From the NCBI GenBank assembly GCA_902578315.1, contig CACHCL010000001.1:62001-126000 (forward strand): 64,000 nucleotides of DNA, given 5' to 3'. The position numbers and the translations under genes were made by a program. Within the stretch, counting starts at the first letter, position 1, and each line of letters starts with the position of its first letter. Positions 37,694 through 46,323 of the stretch are shown here, piece after piece. The DNA is from an uncultured Pelagibacteraceae bacterium. Lineage in GTDB: Bacteria; Pseudomonadota; Alphaproteobacteria; Pelagibacterales; Pelagibacteraceae. The notes beneath the pieces were generated by a model that was not told the DNA's origin, ran no database searches, and saw only the letters and a program-made list of their open reading frames with translations.

Positions 37694-38039
37694 AGTTTTT
37701 TTTAACAATTCATGTAATATTTGTAGAACTGAAATCAATCATTACAAAAAACATAGCGATAACAGTATCGAATGGGTAGATGTAACTAATAATGAAGAAG
37801 CTCAAAAAGTTACCTCGAAATCTTATAAAGAACTTTTAAGAAGAATGCATGTTATACAAGATGGTAAAGTAATTGATGGAGCAGAGTCTTTTTTAATAAT
37901 TTGGAAAAATGTACCTAAATATAATTTTTTATATAAAATATTTAAAATTAAACCCCTGTTTTTTGTATTAAACATTTTATATGAGATTGCAGCTTATTTT
38001 CTTTTTATGAAAAACAAACATCAACTTAATGATGAATAA
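37686..38039 (+). CDS. DCC-family thiol-disulfide oxidoreductase (DUF393)
   Basis: VFFNNSCNICRTEINHYKK...DGKVIDGAESFLIIWKNVPKY. Confidence 0.85.
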   Translation: MVKVFFNNSCNICRTEINHYKKHSDNSIEWVDVTNNEEAQKVTSKSYKELLRRMHVIQDGKVIDGAESFLIIWKNVPKYNFLYKIFKIKPLFFVLNILYEIAAYFLFMKNKHQLNDE

Positions 38040-38157
38040 AGCTAATTTACCAAAAAAAACTTGCCCAGTTTGCAATAAACCTTTTTCTTGGAGAAAAAAA
38101 TGGAGACTGAATTGGGATAAGGTTAAATATTGTTCGAAAAAATGTTCTTCTAAATAA
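38032..38157 (+). CDS. DUF2256 family zinc-ribbon-like small protein
   Basis: Not in ORF track: MNKANLPKKTCPVCNKPFSWRKKWRLNWDKVKYCSKKCSSK*, textbook DUF2256; overlaps DCC stop. Confidence 0.92.
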   Translation: MNKANLPKKTCPVCNKPFSWRKKWRLNWDKVKYCSKKCSSK

Positions 38158-38158
38158 A

Positions 38159-39295
38159 TTATTGTAAATTAAAACTAGTTAAAATTTTAGGAATGTTATT
38201 TTTAAAATTAAAATATCCTTTATTAGAAAATTGCCAAGAAAATTTATCTTCCTCACTCAAAACAAAGTTTAATTTTAAATTTCGCCTTTTTCTTAAAGTA
38301 TTTAAATAAGAAAAGTTCTCACCAATGCATGGGTGAACAACATCGAAAGAATTAATTTCATTTGTTAGAGTTTGAAATTTTACCTCATCTATAATTTGTA
38401 AGTCTTTAAATCTTTTTTTTTGGTCATTAATAATTTTTGACTTATAGTCTAGCACCTTCTGCTCAAGTTTTAGCTTCCGAACATCATTACTTAGTAAAAC
38501 CAAGTAAATATTTTTGTATTTTTTTAAATTTTTATTTTCTAAGTTTAACTCATTCTCAAAAACTAATAAATTTTCATTTGAATTATCTTCTGTAACAAAA
38601 TTGAGTGGATTTAATTTATATTCTCTTTTATCTACTACAGGTAAAGCGTTCTCATTTAATTTAACATTTTTGTATTTATTATTTGTGAACTTGCTTATAT
38701 TCCAAGACTGTGCAACGTAGTGTTTACCTTTTGTTTGCAAGCCTGCAACCCATCTCCAACTTAAAGTGTTAGAGGCAGCGTCGCCATCATACAAATGTTT
38801 CATAAAAAACTCTGCGCCTTTCTGCCAAGGTAAACTTAAAGTAAATATCCAAATGCTAGCAAACCACATTCTTGTATGATTATGTAAATAGTTATTTTCT
38901 TTAAGCTCTTTTACCCAATCATTAAAACATTCAATTTGAGTTTCTCCATTGATTGCCTTTTTGTAATCCTCATCTTCCTTTAGCTTTTTTAAATCTTCTA
39001 TAAAATCTGACCAAACTTGAGGCCTAAGCTCCAGCCATCCTTTCCAATAAACCCTCCAAAATATTTCTTGAATATATTTGTCAACTTTTTGATAAGGAAA
39101 CTTTGATAAAACAGTTTTGGCAACTTCATATTCAGTAATCAATCTATGGGATATGTAAGGTGATAAGCAAGATACATTCGACTTGTCTTTTGGCCCTAAA
39201 TCAAAATTTCTTTTGAAACTATAATTTGCTAATTCTCTATTTATGAAAGTGTCGAGCTGTTTTAAGGCTCCTTCTCTTGAGATTTCGAATTTCAT
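38159..39295 (-). CDS. Photolyase FAD-domain protein with N-terminal FAD domain and C-terminal extension
   Basis: YQKVDKYIQEIFWRVYWKGWLELRP, NYLHNHTRMWFASIWIFTLSLPWQKGAEFFMKHLYDGDAASNTLSWRWVAGLQT; ~140-residue C-terminal alpha/beta-like tail. Confidence 0.85.
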   Translation of the reverse strand: MKFEISREGALKQLDTFINRELANYSFKRNFDLGPKDKSNVSCLSPYISHRLITEYEVAKTVLSKFPYQKVDKYIQEIFWRVYWKGWLELRPQVWSDFIEDLKKLKEDEDYKKAINGETQIECFNDWVKELKENNYLHNHTRMWFASIWIFTLSLPWQKGAEFFMKHLYDGDAASNTLSWRWVAGLQTKGKHYVAQSWNISKFTNNKYKNVKLNENALPVVDKREYKLNPLNFVTEDNSNENLLVFENELNLENKNLKKYKNIYLVLLSNDVRKLKLEQKVLDYKSKIINDQKKRFKDLQIIDEVKFQTLTNEINSFDVVHPCIGENFSYLNTLRKRRNLKLNFVLSEEDKFSWQFSNKGYFNFKNNIPKILTSFNLQ

Positions 39296-39495
39296 TAGTC
39301 TTCGTCATCCCTCCACTCATCAATAAATAGCTTCCAGCATGCAAAAGATACGCAAACAATTCCAACGCAAAAACCTAAAAGAACACCATTTTGCTTACCT
39401 AAATATATTGATCCATAATGAGTACTAAGTATTGGCGGCACAACTAAGATTGCGCCAATAATTAAATATCGTATTACAAAGGGAGGTCTTTTCAA
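39295..39495 (-). CDS. Small membrane protein
   Basis: 66 aa, two hydrophobic segments; overlapping stop/starts with both neighbours. Confidence 0.55.
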   Translation of the reverse strand: MKRPPFVIRYLIIGAILVVPPILSTHYGSIYLGKQNGVLLGFCVGIVCVSFACWKLFIDEWRDDED

Positions 39496-39947
39496 ATTGA
39501 ATTTCCTTGATCAAGTGGCATTGAAACTGCTGTAGTAAACCAACAATTTGTACAATTTTCCTCATTACCTTTGCTTACATGCCATTCATAAAAAAATTGT
39601 TGCTTCTCATCGCTTAAAACTTTTACTCCATAAACAAATTTATTTTCGGTATTGGTAATTAAATCTATTTTATGTGAAAAATGGTTTAATAAGATTCTAT
39701 AATGCACATCGTAAAGCATAATTCTAAATCTAGGATATGGGCCAGTCATTTTTTTATTATCAGGATGAGCAAATATCCATGTTTGTTTTATGCCGTTATC
39801 TTTATCATCATTATTTTTTAAAGCATCTAATTGTATTTTAATAACATCATAAGCAGATAAATTTTCAGCTGGTTTTATCATTTCTGCATTTGCTGAACTA
39901 ACAAAACCAGCGAAAAAAATTGCTAAAATTATTTTTTTCAATTCCAT
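39492..39947 (-). CDS. Secreted DUF4864-like protein
   Basis: Signal peptide; DVIKIQLDALKNNDDKDNGIKQTWIFAHPDNKKMTGPYPRF. Confidence 0.65.
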   Translation of the reverse strand: MELKKIILAIFFAGFVSSANAEMIKPAENLSAYDVIKIQLDALKNNDDKDNGIKQTWIFAHPDNKKMTGPYPRFRIMLYDVHYRILLNHFSHKIDLITNTENKFVYGVKVLSDEKQQFFYEWHVSKGNEENCTNCWFTTAVSMPLDQGNSI

Positions 39948-40510
39948 ATTTCTCTCAAGGTATCTTCTCTTTTACACGCCTTTTTGTACATTAGATATCG
40001 AATAAAATTTTTCTCATAATAATCTTGGTGATAATCCTCTGCTTGGTAAAACTCCTCAAATTTCCATACTAAAGTGACAATTTTTTTACCAAATTTATTT
40101 TCTAAGTTTTTAAGGGATTTATCAATAAATTCTTTTTCTAGTTGATTTTGATAAAAAATTACTGATCTATAGCTCTTACCTTTATCGCAAAATTGACCTT
40201 CTGAGTCGAAGGGATCTATATTTCTCCAAAAAATATTCAGTAATTTTTCATAGTTTACTTTAGTCGGATCATAAATTATTTCTAAAGCTTCTACATGGCC
40301 TGTATCTTTATAAATAACATCATGGTAGGTGGGATTTTTTAAATGCCCACCTGAATAACCTGAAACTGTTGATAAAACACCCTCAACTCCATCAAAAGAC
40401 TCCTCCATACACCAAAAGCATCCTCCAGCAAAATACACTTTTTTAAAATTTTTTGATTGAGCAGACGTGCTTATTAAAAAAATTAATATCATAAATAAAT
40501 AATTTTTCAT
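39938..40510 (-). CDS. msrA: Peptide methionine sulfoxide reductase MsrA
   Basis: VYFAGGCFWCMEESFDGVEGVLSTVSGYSGGH, GHVEALEIIYDP. Confidence 0.95.
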   Translation of the reverse strand: MKNYLFMILIFLISTSAQSKNFKKVYFAGGCFWCMEESFDGVEGVLSTVSGYSGGHLKNPTYHDVIYKDTGHVEALEIIYDPTKVNYEKLLNIFWRNIDPFDSEGQFCDKGKSYRSVIFYQNQLEKEFIDKSLKNLENKFGKKIVTLVWKFEEFYQAEDYHQDYYEKNFIRYLMYKKACKREDTLREIWN

Positions 40511-40533
40511 GTTTTAATGATATATTAATTTTT

Positions 40534-40698
40534 ATGAAAAACGATGATCATATTGTCATAGACGATAACAAAGATACTACAGATAATATTTGCGAAGAAT
40601 GCAGAAAAGAAGATGAAAGTGTAAAACAAAACTTAATTATGCATAGCTCCAAAATTTGTAATAGTTGCAATCTTTCAAAAAGAATTTTTCCCCTTTAG
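40534..40698 (+). CDS. 54-aa CxxC...CxxC small protein
   Basis: Not in ORF track: MKNDDHIVIDDNKDTTDNICEECRKEDESVKQNLIMHSSKICNSCNLSKRIFPL*. Confidence 0.6.
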   Translation: MKNDDHIVIDDNKDTTDNICEECRKEDESVKQNLIMHSSKICNSCNLSKRIFPL

Positions 40699-41216
40699 AA
40701 ACCTTTAAATAAAACAATTATTAAGAATAAAAAGAATGCTTGTACTAGCCAGGAAACTATTACAACTCCAAATGCTTTCCAAAGACTATCATAGTCTAAT
40801 GCAGATTTAACTGCAACTACCATACAAGCAAGCATCCAGAACGCTGAACCAACAAATGTTACTGTCATTAATTCTGGTGTGACTCCAAAGACTCTGATTA
40901 ATCCAGGTGCACTTGAAAACCCAATCGTTCTTAAAAGTTCACCATGATCACTTTTGGTTTTAATATCCCCAAAAAGTTTTACGCCAACAAAATAAATTAT
41001 ATAAGCCCACACATACCAGCTTAAAAGAGAAAGCGCAGGGGCAATTAGAAAATTTGAAGCTCCTAAATGTAAAGATCCAACACCGGCAGCAAGACTTGAT
41101 AACACAACTACAATACCTGCTTGAAAAGTCGCTTTTTTATCTTTTTCAACTTCTTCGTAAAGATCAATATCTATTTTGATAGCTCTAAAAACTCTATTTA
41201 TAAATAAATTAATCAT
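40695..41216 (-). CDS. YIP1-family membrane protein
   Basis: INRVFRAIKID..., WYVWAYIIYFVGVKLFG, LLRTIGFSSAPGLIRVFG. Confidence 0.8.
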   Translation of the reverse strand: MINLFINRVFRAIKIDIDLYEEVEKDKKATFQAGIVVVLSSLAAGVGSLHLGASNFLIAPALSLLSWYVWAYIIYFVGVKLFGDIKTKSDHGELLRTIGFSSAPGLIRVFGVTPELMTVTFVGSAFWMLACMVVAVKSALDYDSLWKAFGVVIVSWLVQAFFLFLIIVLFKGF

Positions 41217-42007
41217 TTTTTTGTAAAAGGTTTTAGTAATCTCAGAATCTTGTTATGTAAAGCTTTATTAGATGAAGCAATAATATTACCACCTATTTCT
41301 GCGGGTTCATTTTTCCAGTTAGTGACAATTGCGCCTGAGTTTTTGATGATGGGTATTAAAGGTAGAATATCATAAGGCTTTAAGTTAGCTTCTATCACCG
41401 CATCTACTGTCCCTTCAGCTAATAAACAATAATTTAAAGCATCAAACCCAGCTAACCTAAATGACCAACCAAATTTCTTTATAACTTTTCTTTGCCTTTC
41501 ATAGCTTAAAGTGCCATGAAAGTTTCCGATAATTTTAACTGTTTTTAAATTGCTATTATTAGAAGATTTAAGAATTTTTTTTTTATTATTTTTGAAAATA
41601 TAGGATGTTTTTTTATCATTTATATAAAATTTATTTAATTCTGGAAAATTTGCCAAACCAATTTTTGATTTTTCGTTGAAAGAAAGTCCTATTAAATTAG
41701 ACCAAGTCGGCGCGCCAATAACAAAAGCTCTTGTGCCATCTATTGGGTCGATTGACCATTGAAAATGATTATTAGACTTTTTATCGTCATACTCTTCTCC
41801 AATAATAGAATCATTAGGGAATTTTTTAAAAATTAATGATCTTATATATTTTTCAAAAGATTTATCAAAATTAGTTACCGGATCATAATCTTTTTTATTT
41901 TTTGATTTATTGTTTACTTTAATTACAGATTTTGATTTTTTTTTGTAAAATGAATTTAATTTTACAGGTAAAGATCTTAAAAAATTAAAAGTTTTTTTGT
42001 AGTTCAT
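41213..42007 (-). CDS. Inositol-monophosphatase family (HisN-like) phosphatase
   Basis: YDPVTNFDKSFEKYIRSLI, IIGEEYDDK, WSIDPIDGTRAFVIGAPTWSNLIGL, PYDILPLIPIIKNSGAIVTNW. Confidence 0.88.
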   Translation of the reverse strand: MNYKKTFNFLRSLPVKLNSFYKKKSKSVIKVNNKSKNKKDYDPVTNFDKSFEKYIRSLIFKKFPNDSIIGEEYDDKKSNNHFQWSIDPIDGTRAFVIGAPTWSNLIGLSFNEKSKIGLANFPELNKFYINDKKTSYIFKNNKKKILKSSNNSNLKTVKIIGNFHGTLSYERQRKVIKKFGWSFRLAGFDALNYCLLAEGTVDAVIEANLKPYDILPLIPIIKNSGAIVTNWKNEPAEIGGNIIASSNKALHNKILRLLKPFTKK

Positions 42008-42025
42008 GCGTGTATATAGCTTAAT

Positions 42026-42490
42026 TTAGTTTAAAATAAAAATATTAAAATTTAATACTAAAGCGTAACCACTCCATAAAAAGTAAGGAACCATCAAAGA
42101 AAAACTAATCTTATCCTTTAAATAATAAATTTTCATTAAGAGAACTATAAATATGAGAATTATAATTAAATCTAGTAATGCTAGTCCAATTTGATGAAAA
42201 CCAAAAAAAATAACACTCCAAATCATATTAAAAAAAAGGTGTAAAAAATATAAATTCAAAATTTTTCTATCGTAATAGTTTATCCAGATTCTCCAAATCG
42301 CTACTGACATTAAAATATACAAAATTGTCCATACAGGCCCAAATATCCAGCTTGGGGGATTAAAGCTTGGAAGAATTATCTGAGAATACCAAGGCTCTTT
42401 AAAAGTCGCAGTGGTAAATCCACCAATTAAAGATGCTAAAAATGTTATTAAAAGAATGAATGTAAGAGATAAATATTTATTCTTAGTCAT
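42026..42490 (-). CDS. tspO: TspO/MBR family protein
   Basis: PWYSQIILPSFNPPSWIFGPVWTILYILMSVAIWRIW, HLFFNMIWSVIFFGFHQIG. Confidence 0.94.
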   Translation of the reverse strand: MTKNKYLSLTFILLITFLASLIGGFTTATFKEPWYSQIILPSFNPPSWIFGPVWTILYILMSVAIWRIWINYYDRKILNLYFLHLFFNMIWSVIFFGFHQIGLALLDLIIILIFIVLLMKIYYLKDKISFSLMVPYFLWSGYALVLNFNIFILN

Positions 42491-42511
42491 AAATTAAGGT
42501 ATAACTAATTT

Positions 42512-43264
42512 ATGTCTGAAAATCAGAAAAAAATATGGATTACAGGTGCTAGTAGCGGAATCGGAAAAGCAGTAGCTGAAAAATTTGCTAACGAGGGATG
42601 GAAAGTTGCTGTATCTGCAAGAAGAAAAGAGCTTTTGGAAGAGTTGGCTAAACATAACAATATAAGTTCATTTCCACTGGATGTAACCAACCAGTCCCAA
42701 ATAAATAATGTTTTTAAAAATATTTTAAATGCTTTTGGTGATGTTGACATTTGTTTATTCTCCAGTGGTACTTATGAGCCAAAAGACGAACAAAATATAG
42801 ATCCAGACAAAATTAAAAATGTAATTAATGTTAATTTTTTAGGGGTTATTGATTGTGTAAAAGTTGTTGAAGATTATTTTAAAAATAAAAAATCTGGACA
42901 TATTTCGATAGTTTCCTCAATTGCAGGTTACAGAGGTCTGCCAAATTCAAGTGGTTATGGTCCCTCAAAAGCTGCTCTAACTAATTTTAGTGAAAGTATT
43001 TACTTTGATTTTAAAAAATTTGGAGTGAGGGTCTCAATTATATCACCAGGTTTCATCAAAACTCCTTTGACCGATAAAAATGAGTTTCCTATGCCATTTT
43101 TAAAAACTCCTGAATACGCTGCAAATAAAATTTATAATGGCATGGTAAAAGGAAATGCTTTTGAAATTCATTTCCCAAAAGGGTTAACTTTAACTTTAAA
43201 ATTTTTAAGAATATTACCTTATAGACTTTATTTATTTTTAGTAGACAAACTTGTCAAACGATAA
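42512..43264 (+). CDS. SDR family oxidoreductase
   Basis: WITGASSGIGKAVAEKFANEGWKVAVSARR, GYGPSKAAL. Confidence 0.92.
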   Translation: MSENQKKIWITGASSGIGKAVAEKFANEGWKVAVSARRKELLEELAKHNNISSFPLDVTNQSQINNVFKNILNAFGDVDICLFSSGTYEPKDEQNIDPDKIKNVINVNFLGVIDCVKVVEDYFKNKKSGHISIVSSIAGYRGLPNSSGYGPSKAALTNFSESIYFDFKKFGVRVSIISPGFIKTPLTDKNEFPMPFLKTPEYAANKIYNGMVKGNAFEIHFPKGLTLTLKFLRILPYRLYLFLVDKLVKR

Positions 43265-43849
43265 TCAAAGAAGAGAGTCAACGTATTCCCAATTGATTAG
43301 CTTATCAAAAAAGTTTTCTAAATAATCTGGTCTTTTATTTCTATAATCTAAATAATAAGAATGCTCCCAAACATCACATCCTAATATAGGTTTCATATTA
43401 TGAATTATTGGGTTTTCAGCATTTGGTGATTTAGTTACTACAAGCTTATCTTCTTTTAAAGATAACCAACACCATCCGGATCCAAACTGAGTTATACCAG
43501 CATTGATAAATTCCTCTCTAAATTTTTCAAAACTCCCCAAATCTTTTTTAATCTTGTTTTCAAGTTTGGATGGAACATTTCCTCCGCCATTAGGTTTCAT
43601 GCACTTCCAAAAAAGATTATGATTCCAATGTTGGCTTGCATTGTTGAAAATTCCTGCTTTTTTTTCGTTCGATGATTTTTTAATTATATCTTCCAAAGAT
43701 AATTTTTCATATTCAGAACCTTTTATAAAGTTATTTAGATTTGTAATATATGTTTGATGGTGTTTACCATGATGTAAATCCAAAGTTTGTTCTGACATTA
43801 TTGGAGAAAGAGCTGAATTATTGTAATCTAGTTTAGGAAGTTCAAACAT
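43265..43849 (-). CDS. sodB: Superoxide dismutase (Fe type)
   Basis: MFELPKLDYNNSALSPIMSEQTLDLHHGKHHQTYITNLN, FGSGWCWL, DVWEHSYYLDYRNKRPDYL. Confidence 0.95.
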   Translation of the reverse strand: MFELPKLDYNNSALSPIMSEQTLDLHHGKHHQTYITNLNNFIKGSEYEKLSLEDIIKKSSNEKKAGIFNNASQHWNHNLFWKCMKPNGGGNVPSKLENKIKKDLGSFEKFREEFINAGITQFGSGWCWLSLKEDKLVVTKSPNAENPIIHNMKPILGCDVWEHSYYLDYRNKRPDYLENFFDKLINWEYVDSLL

Positions 43850-43850
43850 A

Positions 43851-44375
43851 TCAATCTTTAACAAACATTACTGTTAACTCTGCAACTTTAATTCCAAATT
43901 TAGTCATTGTCGCTCTGTTAATTGCTACTCGTTCATCCTGCATAAAAATCCAATCATCAAAAGTAATTTTAATATTTTTACCTTTGACCGGCACCAGCAA
44001 CACATATTCAAATTTAAAAGCTGGACCATATGAATATCCTTTAGCTGTCCCAACTACATCAGAGGCTGTTCCCTCATAGTTATGTTCATCAATTTTTTTA
44101 ATAGTCCATTGACGAGTTTGTTTTTCACCATCATTCCAATTAAAAACTTCATCTAAAATTAATTGAGATCCATCCCATTTTCCGTTTAAATCTGCTTTAA
44201 ACTGTCTCGTTACTTTTCCAGATCTATCTTGCAATACTCCCCAAGCTTTGACATCGCCAGATAAATAATTTTCGATGATTAGTCTTGGTTTTTGATCTTT
44301 AAAATCTATTGGTTTCATTTTATTTGCACATCCTGTTATTAAAATTAGTAAAAATAGTACTATAAATTTTTTCAT
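43851..44375 (-). CDS. DUF3833 lipoprotein
   Basis: Lipobox ITGC; PRLIIENYLSGDVKAWGVLQDRSGKVTRQFKADLNGKWDGSQLILDEVFNWNDGEKQTRQWTI. Confidence 0.9.
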   Translation of the reverse strand: MKKFIVLFLLILITGCANKMKPIDFKDQKPRLIIENYLSGDVKAWGVLQDRSGKVTRQFKADLNGKWDGSQLILDEVFNWNDGEKQTRQWTIKKIDEHNYEGTASDVVGTAKGYSYGPAFKFEYVLLVPVKGKNIKITFDDWIFMQDERVAINRATMTKFGIKVAELTVMFVKD

Positions 44376-45562
44376 GACGAATATCTATTAGACATAGAGA
44401 ATTGAATCAAGTTAATGTTTCTAGACTTAAAACCGCCTTCACAATAAGATAAGTAAAATTCCCACATACGCTTGAAATATTCATCAAAACCAAGTGGACT
44501 AATTTTTTCCCAAGCACCTAAAAAATTTTTTCTCCAAGTTGCTAGAGTTTTGGCATAATCGTCGGAGTAGGCATTAATTTTTTCTAGTTTTAGGTTATTT
44601 TTTTTAATTATATTCTCTATAAATTTAATTGAAGGTAAAAACCCACCTGGAAATATATATTTTTGAATAAAATCCTCATTTGCTCTATATCTATCAAATA
44701 AGTCATCTTTTATCACGATGCCTTGAATTGCAGCAGTTCCCCCATAATTAAGAACATTTTTAATTGTACCAAAATATTGATCCATATATTGTTCACCAAC
44801 AGCTTCTATCATTTCTATTGAGGCTACGTGATCATATTTTTCCTTGAGATCTCTGTAATCTAAAAATTTAACATTAACTTTGTTGTTTAGTCCTGAGTTG
44901 AAAATCTTCTTTTTAGTAAACTCATATTGATTTTTAGAAATTGTAATACAGTCTACACTCACATCATAATTTTTAGCTAAGAATTCAGCAAATCCGCCCC
45001 ATCCACATCCTATCTCTAAAACCTTGTTTCCATCTTTTATATTCATTAAATTTATAAGCTCTTGAAATTTATTTCTCTGAGCAATTTCTAAATCATCTTT
45101 CTCGTTTTTATAGACAGCGCTGGAATAAGTAAGAGATTTATCAAGCCACAACGAAAAAAATTCATTCCCTAAATCATAATGCTTTGAAATATATTTTTTA
45201 CTTTTAGACTTTGTATTTGATGCAAATATTTTTTTTAGAAAATTTTTGATTTTTTGTAATTTTAGACTTCCTGAAAAAGAATAGATTGTATTGATATTTC
45301 TCGCTGTAAGTTCAATTAAATTTGTTAAATTTGAGGAATAAAAATCCTTTTTCATGTGAGCTTCACCAAAAGCTGAGCTTCCACCCATAATAACATTTAG
45401 GTAAAAATTAGGTTTATTAATTTTGATATCAGAAGATAATTTACTCTCTAAGTCACCAAAATGAAAAACTTTTCCATCATAATTTATGAGCTTAAGATTT
45501 CCTTGTGTGATTTTTTTCAATTTATTTAGGACGAATCTTTCTGAAATTTTTATTAAACTCAT
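44372..45562 (-). CDS. Cyclopropane-fatty-acyl-phospholipid synthase family (Cfa/Ufa-like)
   Basis: HYDLGNEFFSLWLDKSLTYSSAVY, VLEIGCGWGGFAEFLA, YIFPGGFLPS. Confidence 0.92.
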   Translation of the reverse strand: MSLIKISERFVLNKLKKITQGNLKLINYDGKVFHFGDLESKLSSDIKINKPNFYLNVIMGGSSAFGEAHMKKDFYSSNLTNLIELTARNINTIYSFSGSLKLQKIKNFLKKIFASNTKSKSKKYISKHYDLGNEFFSLWLDKSLTYSSAVYKNEKDDLEIAQRNKFQELINLMNIKDGNKVLEIGCGWGGFAEFLAKNYDVSVDCITISKNQYEFTKKKIFNSGLNNKVNVKFLDYRDLKEKYDHVASIEMIEAVGEQYMDQYFGTIKNVLNYGGTAAIQGIVIKDDLFDRYRANEDFIQKYIFPGGFLPSIKFIENIIKKNNLKLEKINAYSDDYAKTLATWRKNFLGAWEKISPLGFDEYFKRMWEFYLSYCEGGFKSRNINLIQFSMSNRYSS

Positions 45563-46323
45563 TAATATTCCTCGTAACTTAGATTATTCTTTAATTTAGT
45601 ATTTCTCTTTCTATATATTGCCCCTTTCTTCCATAAAAGTAATGCTTCAAAATGTATCGAACTAATAATTTTAATTGTCATTAAGGGATACTTGAAAAAG
45701 TTAAGCATGAGTTGTTTTGGGCTGAATTCTTTTCTTTCTCCTGTTTGGGTAGCTGTTAAAACTGTTCCTTTCGAGTCTGTTTGTTTTATAAAGACTGAAA
45801 GTTTATCACTGGGGTTAAGTAATTTAAAATTATAGTAAGTTTCCATATCCATGAATGGTGAAACATAAAATTTTTTTCTGCATTTTTGTGCTATTTCTTC
45901 ATTATCTTTAATTTTAAAAATGTATGTGTGCTGCTCATTAAAAGTATTTTTTACTTCATAAAAAATTGCCCTCAATTGATTATCCTCGTAGCAGTAAAAA
46001 ATACTTAAAGGGTTGAACACATAGCCAAAAATTCTTGGATAACAAAGTATTTTAACTTTATTTATTTCACCTTTTATATTGAACTTAATAATGTTTTTAA
46101 GAACCCACTCTTTTAAATCACTTCCGTCACGTTCTCCATGATCTTTATCGTAAAAGCTAAAAATGTTAAATTTATTATGAGAGAAGATATTTATTGAACT
46201 GTCTAATTGATTGATTTCATCTAAATCAATTAAAAATGAAAAAGTTTTATATTTTAAAAAATGTCTAACAGGTTTAAATCTTGTATGAGTTACTTCACCG
46301 TTGTAAATGCAGGAATTCATCAA
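45562..46323 (-). CDS. DUF1365 family protein
   Basis: YNGEVTHTRFKPVRHFLKYKTFSFLIDLDEI, CYPRIFGYVFNPLSIFYCY. Confidence 0.94.
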   Translation of the reverse strand: MMNSCIYNGEVTHTRFKPVRHFLKYKTFSFLIDLDEINQLDSSINIFSHNKFNIFSFYDKDHGERDGSDLKEWVLKNIIKFNIKGEINKVKILCYPRIFGYVFNPLSIFYCYEDNQLRAIFYEVKNTFNEQHTYIFKIKDNEEIAQKCRKKFYVSPFMDMETYYNFKLLNPSDKLSVFIKQTDSKGTVLTATQTGERKEFSPKQLMLNFFKYPLMTIKIISSIHFEALLLWKKGAIYRKRNTKLKNNLSYEEY

